A program made the translations under genes and the position numbers. The notes under the pieces were generated by a model. The model worked only from the letters and a program-made list of their open reading frames with translations. It made no database searches and was not told the DNA's origin. This document shows, piece by piece, positions 53,095 to 62,823 of a stretch of 64,000 nt of DNA. Origin of the DNA: Prevotellamassilia timonensis. GTDB lineage: Bacteria > Bacteroidota > Bacteroidia > Bacteroidales > Bacteroidaceae. The stretch is from the NCBI RefSeq assembly GCF_900106785.1, contig NZ_LT629839.1, forward strand, positions 100,042 to 164,041, written 5' to 3'. Position 1 is the stretch's first letter, and every line of letters starts with the position of its first letter.

Positions 53095-54189
53095 TTAAAA
53101 GGTTCCACTAAATATGTCGTCGTTGTCGTTTGCATGATTGTTTGCGGGGGCTGGTTGTGTCGGTTTGCGCCCTTTGCTCTGCCTTTGTGGCGTAAGCGAG
53201 CTGCCGCGTCCACGATGCTTGCCCCCGGGCAGCAGCGTGTAGTAGCCCTTGGCCTTTTCGTTGCGCCGCTGCAACAGGTAGGGGAATAGCAGCATGGCAT
53301 ACAGCAGCACACCGCTCCATACGGTGGCCATACACACACCCTCGTCGGCTTTGGTGTAGATGCTGCTCAGTTGCTTCAGGCTTTGCTGCGCTTCATCGTA
53401 TGATTGGTCGGCCTCGCTGTAAGGCATTACCTCTTGTCCCGTGGCCGTTTCATTGCTCAGCACAGGGGTTGACACTTCGTTCAATTTGTTGTGCCAACCC
53501 TCAATGGCCGACGAAATGAGCTTGACGTTGCCCACGAGGAAGGCATTCCACACGCTCACCCCCTGTTCGGCCTTGTCAATCCAGGCCGTGGCCGACTGCC
53601 GCAAGCTGTCGGTGTTCTCCGATAGCAGCTGCAGCCTGAGAGCCTCAATGTAGTTGGCTTTCACCATGGCGTCGTTCGTGCCGTCAAGGCCCGCCTTGGC
53701 GCTTACAGCGTGGTATAGCACCTTTTGGCTGCTGATGGTGTTGAGCGTGGCCTCGTACTGGGCTATGCGGTTGTTGGCATACTGGTCGTAGCCGTCAAAC
53801 ATCTGCCGCGTTTTGCCAATCGACTGCTCAAACTCTGTTTCAATCTGCTCGCGTTCGCCAAAAACAGTCCAAAAGTGGTTGGCAGGCATCAGTGCCCATA
53901 TAAGGGCCACAGGGCAGAGTATTATAAGCACGCGTTCTGCCATGATGCAACGTCCAAACTTGTGGTCGCTGCCCTTGCACATTTGCGCGCCAATAAAGGT
54001 GCCAAGCAGCACCACGTCAATGCAACATACCTTGACGGCGGCAGCACCAAAGTTGCCGCCATTTTGGTAAAATGCACCCATATAGGCCACGTAACTGGCA
54101 AATATCAGTGCTGTAAAGGCTATGATGTGGCCCCACGAAAACTTTAGCGTCTGGTTCCACGAATATTGGTTGTTCATTTTATTAGCCAT
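53095..54189 (-). CDS. Four-helix membrane protein with large extracytosolic domain
   Basis: 364 residues, no known family. Three N-terminal helices (about 20-41, 50-72, 84-105) precede a helical domain of about 170 residues (VFGEREQIETEFEQSIGKTRQMFDGYDQYANNRI...). A fourth helix follows (about 285-308, CMATVWSGVLLYAMLLFPYLL), then a basic, disordered tail (GKHRGRGSSLTPQRQSKGRKP). Resembles a sensor-like or stator-like layout; no signalling domain is seen. The gene begins 5 nt after the subtilase stop. Confidence 0.65.
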   Translation of the reverse strand: MANKMNNQYSWNQTLKFSWGHIIAFTALIFASYVAYMGAFYQNGGNFGAAAVKVCCIDVVLLGTFIGAQMCKGSDHKFGRCIMAERVLIILCPVALIWALMPANHFWTVFGEREQIETEFEQSIGKTRQMFDGYDQYANNRIAQYEATLNTISSQKVLYHAVSAKAGLDGTNDAMVKANYIEALRLQLLSENTDSLRQSATAWIDKAEQGVSVWNAFLVGNVKLISSAIEGWHNKLNEVSTPVLSNETATGQEVMPYSEADQSYDEAQQSLKQLSSIYTKADEGVCMATVWSGVLLYAMLLFPYLLQRRNEKAKGYYTLLPGGKHRGRGSSLTPQRQSKGRKPTQPAPANNHANDNDDIFSGTF

Positions 54190-54194
54190 GGTTG

Positions 54195-56906
54195 TTATTT
54201 GTGTGGTAAGAGTTTCTCAAGTTCTTCAATCTTTTGTTTGTAAGCCGCAATCTTGCGCCTGATGGCATCGTAGTCCGTGCCGCCTGCGGGCTGGGGCGTT
54301 GCAGCGGTGGGCGGGGGCATGTTGCCAGCAGGGCTTGCAATGGGGTTGGCCTGTGAACTGCCGCCAGCCCCCGCCCCGCCAGGCACAGGTGTGATAGCTC
54401 GCTCGGCCGGTGCACTGAAATTGCCCTGTCTTACCGCCTCAAGCGCCTTGTCAACCAGCACCATGGGGGGAATGTTGCCGTACACAGCAGCCCCCGTGCG
54501 GTAAAGCACGTTGCGTGCCTGAGCCACCGTAAGGTCCTTTTTGAGCGATTTCATCAGTGCAATGGTGCCCGTCACAATGGGGGCAGCCATGCTCGTGCCG
54601 TCAAGCATCTTAAAGGTGTTGACAGGGAAGGCACTGCAAATGCCCTTGCCTGGAGCCGATATGTCTGAACCTGGGCCGTAGTTGGTGAATGAGGTGGGAC
54701 ACAGTCGGGGGTCGACAGCCGTGACCACTATTGATGAGGCATTGCGGTTCTCGGGCGGAATGCTGGTGAGTATGTCGTCATTGCCTGCTGCAAACACCAA
54801 TATGGCGCGCTTGCGGGCTGCAAGTTGGCACACACGCGCCCAAAGCAGCGCCACATTGCGAAACTGTGTGCGCGCTATTTCGGCCTGCTGCTCAACGGGC
54901 AGCACATTCAGCCCCTTAAACGACGGGCCTATCGATATGTTTACCACATCGGCATTGTGGTGCAGCGCATACATCACACCGGCCACCAGGGCCGACAACG
55001 GGCATCGTTTGTTGTCAAACACCTGAATGGGCATAATCTGACACCCTGGGGCCACGCCCGAGGCGCCTCTGTTATAATAGTCGGCACTTCCCGCTGCCAG
55101 TGCAGCGGTGTGTGTGCCATGTCCTTCGCCCATGCTCAGCGTGTTGTTCTGCGTAAACACGTTGTAGGCGTCAACTATCCGTCCCCTGAACATGGGGTGC
55201 CCAGCCTGAATGCTGTCGTCTACGATGGCCACTTTGACGTTGGCACTGCCCTTGGTACAGGCCCACCCTTGTTTAAGGTGAATGGCGCCAAGGTGCCAGC
55301 CGGCCGGCTCAGACTGGGTGCTCGCCTGGCCGTTTAGTTCGTACACCTCCTCGTCAAACACAATAAACTTGTGCCCTGGTATGCGGCGGTTGATTGTTTG
55401 GCGGATATGGTTCCGTTCGGCTTCGGGCACTTGTATAACAAGCAGTTTCACCTCCTTGTCATAGCCAATAATGCCGTATTGCTCGCCAGGGTAAGCGCGC
55501 TTAAAGTCGCGTGCAAGGGCCTCTACATTGTCGTTCTCCTCCTCCATAAACAGGAACAGGCGGTTGGCCATGATGCTCGGGGCTCCGGGCTGCTCAACAA
55601 TGGGCGGTTCGCTGCCCCCCTCGCCCATGACGGGGGCCACAATCATTTCGTCGTCGGGCAACTGGCCGTCGTCGCCCGTCACGGGGCGGGCATAGCCGTT
55701 GTCGTCCACCATGCTGCCGTCGGCACGCGTCAGGGTGTCGGCAGGCACCACACCATTTACGGGGGTATGGTGGCCAGTGCAACCCTCGCACCCCTTGAGC
55801 ACCCCAATGAGCAACAGCCCAAGCAGCAGGGCAAGCAGCAGCCACAGCAGCCATTTCAAGCAACCGCTGCCGGTGAGCCACAACCACCATCGCTTATACC
55901 ATGGCACCACCCTCTCGTATTGTGCTACAAACACCTTGTCGCCATCAACCGCGACATTGATTGGCGAACTGCTCCACCCCGTAAAGCGGTAGCCTTTGTG
56001 GGGCGTGACAGCAGGCACCTCATTGCTGCCAATGGTGCTGCCAGCGGTTTTGTGCAGTGTGGCAGGCCCGTTCAGCGTGCCATGCTCGCCAGCCTCAAAT
56101 CGGCAGTTGTAGCAAGTGTTCTCTTCCTCATCGTCCGCCCCATCATTCTCCTCTTCGGCATCGGGCGCACAATCTTCAGCATGCGGTGGCACAGGGGGCG
56201 GACATTGGTCGTACTGGGCAGTAAAGGCCATGTCGGCATTCACCACCTGTCCCACAGGCATGTCGGGTAACCAACCAGTCAGGGTCCAGCCCTCGTGAAC
56301 TGTCACCTGCGGCACCTCTGTTTCGGTCAGCGTGGTGCCCCCTGCCAAGCTTACGGTTCTGTCAAGTGGTGCAATGGAACCATGTGCGCCGGCATCGAAC
56401 CTAACCTTGAACTTTTTCACATAGTCATAGTCGTGAATAACTGTGCCAATCACCTTGTGCCGGTGTGTGGCGGGCTTCATGCCCCATGCCACAAGGTACA
56501 CCTTTCCGTCGCCGCAGTACACCTGTCCAGAGTCCGCATATTTGATGGCACCGGCCATTATTTGCAGATCGTCGCCGTCCAGTTCCGAAGCGGCCATTTT
56601 ATATGCCTCGACGGTGTGTTTGAGCAGTTCTTGATATTCGTCAAGCTCTTGGCCCGACAGTTCGCTCAAGCGGGTGGGGCGTTCGTCCCATTGATCCACG
56701 TACCAGCATATTTGATCGCTGTCCTCCAAGTAGTCGGGCGTGGCAAGAAAGTGCCAAAGGTGCTGAGGCACAACCTTTTTTACCACGCTCAACACGCTGT
56801 CGTACCTCCTGTATAGTGGGTCATGCCCTATGCCTTGAAAATCGGTAAAGTCGTTCACCTCCGTGTAGCACAACCTTTGCTTGCCACGAAATGTGTGTGC
56901 TGCCAT
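54195..56906 (-). CDS. Membrane-anchored S8 subtilase with InlB-type repeats
   Basis: 903 residues. An N-terminal domain without signal peptide (about 1-165) precedes two InlB/bacterial-repeat units (VRFDAGAHGSIAPLDRTVSL...GWTLTGWLPD; CRFEAGEHGTLNGPATLHKT...GYRFTGW) at about 170-325. The membrane helix CLKWLLWLLLALLLGLLLIGVL (about 345-368) has Lys/Arg on the N side. A prodomain-like segment (YGIIGYDKEVKLLVIQVPEA, about 480-500) comes next, then the subtilisin domain. Its catalytic Asp is near 561 (AIVDDSI), His near 596 (GHGTHTAALA), Asn near 708 (FAAGNDD) and Ser near 770 (DGTSMAAPI). All triad residues are present. Orientation implies a periplasmic protease with cytosolic repeats. Confidence 0.88.
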   Translation of the reverse strand: MAAHTFRGKQRLCYTEVNDFTDFQGIGHDPLYRRYDSVLSVVKKVVPQHLWHFLATPDYLEDSDQICWYVDQWDERPTRLSELSGQELDEYQELLKHTVEAYKMAASELDGDDLQIMAGAIKYADSGQVYCGDGKVYLVAWGMKPATHRHKVIGTVIHDYDYVKKFKVRFDAGAHGSIAPLDRTVSLAGGTTLTETEVPQVTVHEGWTLTGWLPDMPVGQVVNADMAFTAQYDQCPPPVPPHAEDCAPDAEEENDGADDEEENTCYNCRFEAGEHGTLNGPATLHKTAGSTIGSNEVPAVTPHKGYRFTGWSSSPINVAVDGDKVFVAQYERVVPWYKRWWLWLTGSGCLKWLLWLLLALLLGLLLIGVLKGCEGCTGHHTPVNGVVPADTLTRADGSMVDDNGYARPVTGDDGQLPDDEMIVAPVMGEGGSEPPIVEQPGAPSIMANRLFLFMEEENDNVEALARDFKRAYPGEQYGIIGYDKEVKLLVIQVPEAERNHIRQTINRRIPGHKFIVFDEEVYELNGQASTQSEPAGWHLGAIHLKQGWACTKGSANVKVAIVDDSIQAGHPMFRGRIVDAYNVFTQNNTLSMGEGHGTHTAALAAGSADYYNRGASGVAPGCQIMPIQVFDNKRCPLSALVAGVMYALHHNADVVNISIGPSFKGLNVLPVEQQAEIARTQFRNVALLWARVCQLAARKRAILVFAAGNDDILTSIPPENRNASSIVVTAVDPRLCPTSFTNYGPGSDISAPGKGICSAFPVNTFKMLDGTSMAAPIVTGTIALMKSLKKDLTVAQARNVLYRTGAAVYGNIPPMVLVDKALEAVRQGNFSAPAERAITPVPGGAGAGGSSQANPIASPAGNMPPPTAATPQPAGGTDYDAIRRKIAAYKQKIEELEKLLPHK

Positions 56907-56923
56907 ATATCTTCTTTTGTTTG

Positions 56924-59743
56924 TTAATCATTATGCGTACCATACAGTTTGCTGCAACTGTCAATGATGCGCTTAATCTGCGCGTTGGCCACAGGGTCGG
57001 TGTGCGATATGTCACTGGCATATAGCAGGCCGATGGTCACCAGGTTCTCCCAACGCTGAAAATTGTCCCAAAGCGGCAGTTGCGTGAGTGTGTGCTTGTC
57101 CACATGGCTGATGTCTGAGGCCGCGTCAAATGCCCTCAGCGTCTGCAGCAGTGGTTGTGGCTTGCGACTTACAGTCCATGCAGCAGGGCTGAGGTCAACT
57201 TTGATATGGCACGTCTCTGCCTTGGCGCGTATGGCATCGGCCTCGCTGTCGCTGATGTAGCTGCGTCCTGCGGTACTCACAAAGTTGTTCAGCGTGAGCG
57301 CGGCATAGTCCGCTATGGCATTGAGTTGCTCGTCAGGGCTGAACACATTGCAGTAGTGCCCAATCCGTTCGGCCAGCACATTTCTCAACTTCATCTTTTT
57401 GAGCAGCGAGGCAAGCATGAACACCACTTCATCGGCATGGGGCAGCATAGGCTCAAGCATCTTGACCTGGCTGTTGATGTAGCCCGTCCAATAATCTACT
57501 ATGTGCTTGGCCACTACATCGGCCACGGTGGTCAGGGTCTCTGTCTGGCTCTCCACCACCTCGTCCACCGTGCAGCCGCGGGCCTTCAGAGCCTGTTCGA
57601 GCTGAGCCGTGTCACAGCCAAAATACTCGCACAGTTTGCGCACATTGTCGGCCTTGTTGCCAGTGGGGTCAATGTCAACCTGCTTGCGCACAAAGTTCAC
57701 CATCGAAAAGTCCCGGGGCGTGTCGGCGTGGCATATAATAATGTCGTAGGCTATGTCGCGAAGGTCGCTTACCGGCACCATCAAACTGTCAATGATACGC
57801 CCAAACACCTCGGGCCGCTCACCCACACTCAGTATTAGCGACAACCTTATGTCACTGGCTATTTGCTTTACCTTCAGATTCTTGGCCTCCTTGTCCTCTG
57901 GCTCAAAGTACACCGACAGGGCCTTGCACATCTCGTCCTTAATTTGGGCGAGCTGCGTACCATATTTCGTGCAGCGCGCAGCATCAAGCACACCGGCTAT
58001 GGCGTCAAGATTGCGAATGATGGCCTTTGAACCGTCATTGTTGACTGTGGCCACATCATGCCACGTTTGCCCGGGGTTGGCAAAGTGACGTTTCACAAAC
58101 TCATTGCGCATAAAGCTCTGCTTCAGATTGTCAAAGTAGTCGGGGTAGTCTTCAAAGGTATGCACACATTTTTCTTCACTCTTCACCACACCGTCGCTAT
58201 AGCCGTCAAACACCCCGTTCTTGCCCGACCAATAAAAGTCGCGCAGCGGATAGATGTTCTGGAATGCCGCCGTCTTGAACAGCCCCCCTGGCTTAACCCA
58301 GTGGTCAAGCCATGTGTCGGGCTTGATTATTTCAGGAAACACCGTGTCAAAGCGGTTCCAGTGGGCGTCAAGCTTGTCCGGGTTCGACACATTGTCGGTC
58401 TTGGTCCTTTCAAGGTCGATGTTGAACTTAGTGGCTATCATGAACAGTGGCGCAATGCCGTTGGTGCTGTTCAGCATGTGTGCACGCTCCTCGGGGGTGG
58501 CGCCTATGTTGTCTTCAATCCAACTATTAATGGTCTCGCCAATAGTAGCCTCGGCTTTTTGGTCGTTGTGGTGGCAGAACAGCACACTGCTGATGCGCAG
58601 CGAACGCGAATACTTGTTGAAAAGGTACGCCACCTTGCCGCGACGCAGCATCTTGGGCAACACTGAGCCTATCTCGCGCTCCTTATATTTCTCGCGCGAG
58701 CGCGCGCCAGGAAAGTCAAGCAAGTCAAGCTTGTGCAAAAAACGACGATCCTCAGCCAGCTCGGCCGGCAGCTCAAAGGTGAGTTCGGCAGCCAGGGCCG
58801 AAAGGTTGCCCTTGTGAAAATCGCGCGCCAACACATTGCCTCGTGCATCATATACATCGGTGTAGATCTCGTCATGACCTGTGTCGGAGTGTATGCCACA
58901 CACCGTGTCAAGCCACTCAATTTTGAGCAGCGTGCCCTTGTCGCGCAGCACAGCTGCAAACGGCACATACACGTCCGTTTCAAAATCAAGTTTCTTATAC
59001 TCGTTTATCAGCACACCGAACAGGTGGTTTAGCTCTTTGTTACGGTTCCACAACAAGCCGAACACGTCCACCCACTTGTCGTAAGGCACATACTTTATCA
59101 CCGGGGCCACCACCTTGCCAAAGTTCGACTGGTTCACTGCCCCGGCCGCATTGCCAGTCACGTCGTGCAGATAGTCCACAATGTCTTTCACATCGTCCTC
59201 GTCTATTTTGTCCTGCACAGCCACGCGCTTCGACCACAGAGCGCTCATCTCCTCTAATGCCTGGTTGATGTCGTCGTAGCGCAGCACATTGTCGGGGTCT
59301 ATCTTGATATCGTTGTAGTAAGAGTCTGCTATAAGCAGAATGATGTCTACCACCGACAAGTTGCGCACACGCACGTAGTCGCGCATCAGAGGGTTACCCC
59401 CGTCCAGTGTGAAGCGTGTCACTACGCCAGTCGACTCAATTTTGGCATTGTTGCCACCGCTTGGGTTAATGTCGTCGATAAAGCTGTAAGCCTTGCCACC
59501 ATTAGTAATGACAAACGGCGAATTGGGCGATGAAAGCAAACTGCTCATCAAGTATGACTTGCCCACCTGGCTTTCGCCATAGGCCGCCACCGAACACTTC
59601 TCCTCCAATGCCGCATATATGCGCTTGAGCCGGCGTCGCCAGTCCTTGAACGTGTTGCAGGGGAACGATTCTTTGCCGTGCTCCTTGGCCCACGCAATCG
59701 AGCCGTCAACCAAATCTATGTGTTGTCTTATATCTTGTAACAT
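56924..59743 (-). CDS. SrfC-like dynamin-type GTPase
   Basis: 939 residues. Resembles the putative virulence factor SrfC family, whose members carry a dynamin-like GTPase domain. G1 is VAAYGESQVGKSYLMSSLLS (about 52-71), with preceding helices (AKEHGKESFPCNTFKDWRRRL). G3 is the DFPG of LDLLDFPGARSREKYKE (about 339-355). The G4 position reads FMIATKFNID, that is TKFN rather than TKxD, a deviation. A long helical region follows and ends in a Lys/Arg-poor C-terminus. The gene lies 14 nt after the SrfB-like gene, the pairing known from proteobacterial srfABC loci. Biochemical role unknown. Confidence 0.8.
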   Translation of the reverse strand: MLQDIRQHIDLVDGSIAWAKEHGKESFPCNTFKDWRRRLKRIYAALEEKCSVAAYGESQVGKSYLMSSLLSSPNSPFVITNGGKAYSFIDDINPSGGNNAKIESTGVVTRFTLDGGNPLMRDYVRVRNLSVVDIILLIADSYYNDIKIDPDNVLRYDDINQALEEMSALWSKRVAVQDKIDEDDVKDIVDYLHDVTGNAAGAVNQSNFGKVVAPVIKYVPYDKWVDVFGLLWNRNKELNHLFGVLINEYKKLDFETDVYVPFAAVLRDKGTLLKIEWLDTVCGIHSDTGHDEIYTDVYDARGNVLARDFHKGNLSALAAELTFELPAELAEDRRFLHKLDLLDFPGARSREKYKEREIGSVLPKMLRRGKVAYLFNKYSRSLRISSVLFCHHNDQKAEATIGETINSWIEDNIGATPEERAHMLNSTNGIAPLFMIATKFNIDLERTKTDNVSNPDKLDAHWNRFDTVFPEIIKPDTWLDHWVKPGGLFKTAAFQNIYPLRDFYWSGKNGVFDGYSDGVVKSEEKCVHTFEDYPDYFDNLKQSFMRNEFVKRHFANPGQTWHDVATVNNDGSKAIIRNLDAIAGVLDAARCTKYGTQLAQIKDEMCKALSVYFEPEDKEAKNLKVKQIASDIRLSLILSVGERPEVFGRIIDSLMVPVSDLRDIAYDIIICHADTPRDFSMVNFVRKQVDIDPTGNKADNVRKLCEYFGCDTAQLEQALKARGCTVDEVVESQTETLTTVADVVAKHIVDYWTGYINSQVKMLEPMLPHADEVVFMLASLLKKMKLRNVLAERIGHYCNVFSPDEQLNAIADYAALTLNNFVSTAGRSYISDSEADAIRAKAETCHIKVDLSPAAWTVSRKPQPLLQTLRAFDAASDISHVDKHTLTQLPLWDNFQRWENLVTIGLLYASDISHTDPVANAQIKRIIDSCSKLYGTHND

Positions 59744-59757
59744 GATGAAACTACTTG

Positions 59758-62700
59758 TTAAAAGTCAAATGCTCCCGTGTCGAGCCAGTATTGCCCGTCA
59801 ATGCCAAGGCTCTGAATGTGTACCTCCAAATTGCCCTCTGTCACATCGTTGTCGTTACGGTCCGTAATGGCAGTGATGCTAAGGTCCTCTTTGTTGTCTG
59901 CGTCGCGTTCAATGGTTATCCTGAACGGCATACGTTTCTTTAGCGTATCCACCGCCTCGCCCACAAGGCCGGCCACCTTGGCGTCGGTCGGACAACCCTC
60001 GTCGTTCAGCAGGGCCTTCTTCCTTATGCGGTCGGCCATCTTGTGACGGTTAAAGTCTATCGTATACAAGGCACGGCTTGGATACGAGTCCATACCAATC
60101 TGTCGCACATTGAGTGTCAGCGGAATGCTGCTCACTGTCAGGTCACCACAGCTCTTGTCGGGAGTAATCAAGTAGTCGATAGGCTGCCCGTCGCGCGAGG
60201 CTTCAATGTAGTTGACCGTCGACGTCAAGTGCTTGTCAAGCAAGTCAAGGTTGATGGAGAACTTGTCCAAATTAGAAAGTGCCGAAGCATAATGACCAAT
60301 CACACCGCCCATGGCCACAATAGTCTTGGCATTCTTAACGTGGCCTGTATTCTCGCCAAAGGGGTACCAGTCGCCTACATAATAGTTGTTGAGCACAATG
60401 AGACGGTTGGGTGACACAGGGTAGTATTTCAAAAATATATCACGTATGGCCGGGAGCGATGCCGGACGCCCCGAAAGCAGCACCACATCGCAGGCGTACG
60501 AAAACATAATGGTGGCCACCTTCTTGAGCAAGGGCTCAAACTCCTTGTGCACAATTTGTTGCACCGCTTCACTGTCGTACTGCCACGACAACTCGGTCAC
60601 ATCTATGCCCATACGTTCAGCAAAACCATTTATTACCATCGCGTTAGGTGGGCATTCTGCAAATACATCGGCATATTTCACAACACAATTCTTGCTGCCT
60701 TCCTTCATCAATTCAAGAAAGTGGCACATCAGCGGCATCGAATACTGAATGTTAAAGTCCCTGCGAAGCATTCTGTCGGCTACTGTCTGACCATTGTAGT
60801 CCTTGCCAAAGAAGTCCTTCATCTTTTGACGATACTGCTTGTCCGTAAGGCCCTCCAACTTCTTCCTGAACGCACTCTCCGGGCCAAGTATCATGACATG
60901 TTTGACCAAGGCCTGCAACATGTCGTCGCCAGCAAAGTAATAGCTGTCGTAAAAGCGCGGGTCGGGTGTGATGGTGGTTACGTCTCCCTTAGTATAGGTG
61001 TATTTGCTCACCATCAAATCGGTAGTGCCGGCACCTATGTCGAGCGACCCAACCGTAATGCTTGGCTGCGTGTCGCCATCTTCCATCTTGCCATAAAGGC
61101 TGAAAAACTCGCTGCAGCAACCCTTGTACTTCTGACCGACCTCGCCATACATATACACCAACTGCGCACAGGTGGCCTCGTCGTAGTACCATGCACGTTC
61201 GCCACTTCTTGGTGTGACTGCAGGCACTATCTCAACCGATTTGCCCGGAGTGGTGTTGTCTGCAGGATCATCGTATCCAAAGTTTTCAAGCAGCACAACC
61301 GCATCTTTGGCGCATTGCACAAGCGCGTCGCGCTCCACTCCCGACATGGCAGTGGGGCATGTTACTACCACGCGGCGTATACGACGCGGCACTGAAGGCT
61401 TGCCAAATCCGTTGCGCACCGAACGGTACGACTCGCTATTTATCTGCGTGCGTGCTTGTACCAGCATTTCCAAAAAGGCAAAAGTCATCAGTGAGCGGCG
61501 AGAGTAATGGAACGAACTCCCGCCATGGCCGCCTAAGTCAAGTTGGCCGTCACGCTTCAGCTGGTTGGTAATGCCGCGCAAGTTCAGTATGTGGCTGTCA
61601 GGTTCGCCGTCAAGCACCATAAATTTCCATTCTTCCTTGTTCGGACGCCAGTCCCACAAATAGCGTTTGGGACTCGAGTAGGTCGATAGCGATTCTGCAT
61701 CACCCGTGCTTAAATGTATGAGTGTGTTGGCCTCCTCGCCAAGGCGCACCAAACTGGGGTATACAAACTGACGGCTGTCTTTCATGCCAAAATCACCAAA
61801 ACTGGCCTTACGAAAGGCCAAACGCATGTCAAAAGGCTTGTCATGCTTGTTCACAGCAAGGCCATCGTCTGTTTCAACCACCAAATTGGTATAATCCGTC
61901 AGCTCAAGTTGCCGCACTTGGTTGAAATTGGCATGGTCCTCAATAAGCAGTGCAGTGGTGCGCGAGTTGCCAATGTCAACCACCATGTCCACGTCCTTCA
62001 CCTCCACATCTGTGTCTTTGTACAGCTTTATTCGGGGCAAAGCTCCTTTTTGCGCAAGATAGTTAATCAAAAATGCATACGAGGCTATGTAAGATGTGCG
62101 GCGCACGCGAGTGCCTTTTAATTGCTGCACCTGTTGTACATCGGGGTGAACCAAATGCAACAAATAAGTGTCCACATAGTTGCAGCTATTATCGGGCGAG
62201 CAATAATCCATCACCATAAACTCGTTACTGCACAACTCAAAGTCCATGTCATTCTTAAAGGCGTCCGGAAACACCGGGCACTCCATGTAGCCATCCTCCT
62301 CGTAGCACGCTCGCGTGTCAAACGCAAGCACCACGTTGTAATGCTTTATACCTTTGTCCTCACCAGCAGGCAGCAACTTCATGCGGGCCCAATTAAACGG
62401 ACCAAACTCAAAACGCTTGGCTGTACGCTTGAAAAAGTATGGCAGCGGAAGCCACACTCCCTCGAAACACGCTAAATCGTTGCTGCGGTCTGAAAAACTC
62501 ATGCAGTAGATTTCACCCTCCACACCATTACAATTATCATCATCAATCCTGAGCGGCATGATACCGTCAAGTTTCAAGTCGTTCACATCTATCTCTGCAG
62601 TCGAGTCATTCAAATATCCACCCCTAAACAGTTCCTGCTTGTTATAGTAATAGCAAGCGTCCTCTGTGCGCAGTTCATGTACTGGCGCGAGCAGCCATTC

Positions 62701-62823
62701 GCCTTGAGCTGTGTCATGCCATTCATGATACCACATCTTAAATTTATCCTGGGTGTTTATGTCTAACGATAGCGTAATAACTTGAATGCCCGAATTGGCA
62801 ATCAGTGAGTGCTCTTGTGCCAT
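59758..62823 (-). CDS. SrfB-like Hsp70/actin-fold ATPase, first gene of operon
   Basis: 1021 residues, resembling virulence factor SrfB. An N-terminal domain of about 275 residues precedes an actin/Hsp70-type ATPase. Phosphate-1 is MVVDIGNSRTTALLIED (about 281-297); RRVVVTCPTAMSGVERDALV is the SrfB-type segment. Phosphate-2 is VGSLDIGAGTTDLMVSKY (about 590-607), and the adenosine-type motif is VVLLSGRPASLPAIRDIF (about 781-798). It begins at ATG 62823 with no gene on the same strand within the preceding 1 kb, so it opens the transcription unit. SrfB proteins pair with SrfC; the substrate is unknown. Confidence 0.85.
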   Translation of the reverse strand: MAQEHSLIANSGIQVITLSLDINTQDKFKMWYHEWHDTAQGEWLLAPVHELRTEDACYYYNKQELFRGGYLNDSTAEIDVNDLKLDGIMPLRIDDDNCNGVEGEIYCMSFSDRSNDLACFEGVWLPLPYFFKRTAKRFEFGPFNWARMKLLPAGEDKGIKHYNVVLAFDTRACYEEDGYMECPVFPDAFKNDMDFELCSNEFMVMDYCSPDNSCNYVDTYLLHLVHPDVQQVQQLKGTRVRRTSYIASYAFLINYLAQKGALPRIKLYKDTDVEVKDVDMVVDIGNSRTTALLIEDHANFNQVRQLELTDYTNLVVETDDGLAVNKHDKPFDMRLAFRKASFGDFGMKDSRQFVYPSLVRLGEEANTLIHLSTGDAESLSTYSSPKRYLWDWRPNKEEWKFMVLDGEPDSHILNLRGITNQLKRDGQLDLGGHGGSSFHYSRRSLMTFAFLEMLVQARTQINSESYRSVRNGFGKPSVPRRIRRVVVTCPTAMSGVERDALVQCAKDAVVLLENFGYDDPADNTTPGKSVEIVPAVTPRSGERAWYYDEATCAQLVYMYGEVGQKYKGCCSEFFSLYGKMEDGDTQPSITVGSLDIGAGTTDLMVSKYTYTKGDVTTITPDPRFYDSYYFAGDDMLQALVKHVMILGPESAFRKKLEGLTDKQYRQKMKDFFGKDYNGQTVADRMLRRDFNIQYSMPLMCHFLELMKEGSKNCVVKYADVFAECPPNAMVINGFAERMGIDVTELSWQYDSEAVQQIVHKEFEPLLKKVATIMFSYACDVVLLSGRPASLPAIRDIFLKYYPVSPNRLIVLNNYYVGDWYPFGENTGHVKNAKTIVAMGGVIGHYASALSNLDKFSINLDLLDKHLTSTVNYIEASRDGQPIDYLITPDKSCGDLTVSSIPLTLNVRQIGMDSYPSRALYTIDFNRHKMADRIRKKALLNDEGCPTDAKVAGLVGEAVDTLKKRMPFRITIERDADNKEDLSITAITDRNDNDVTEGNLEVHIQSLGIDGQYWLDTGAFDF

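Noticed and set aside
45770..62823. Type VI or type IV secretion system
   Set aside because: No VipA/B, Hcp, VgrG, TssK, VirB4 or VirD4-like protein was found among the ten products.
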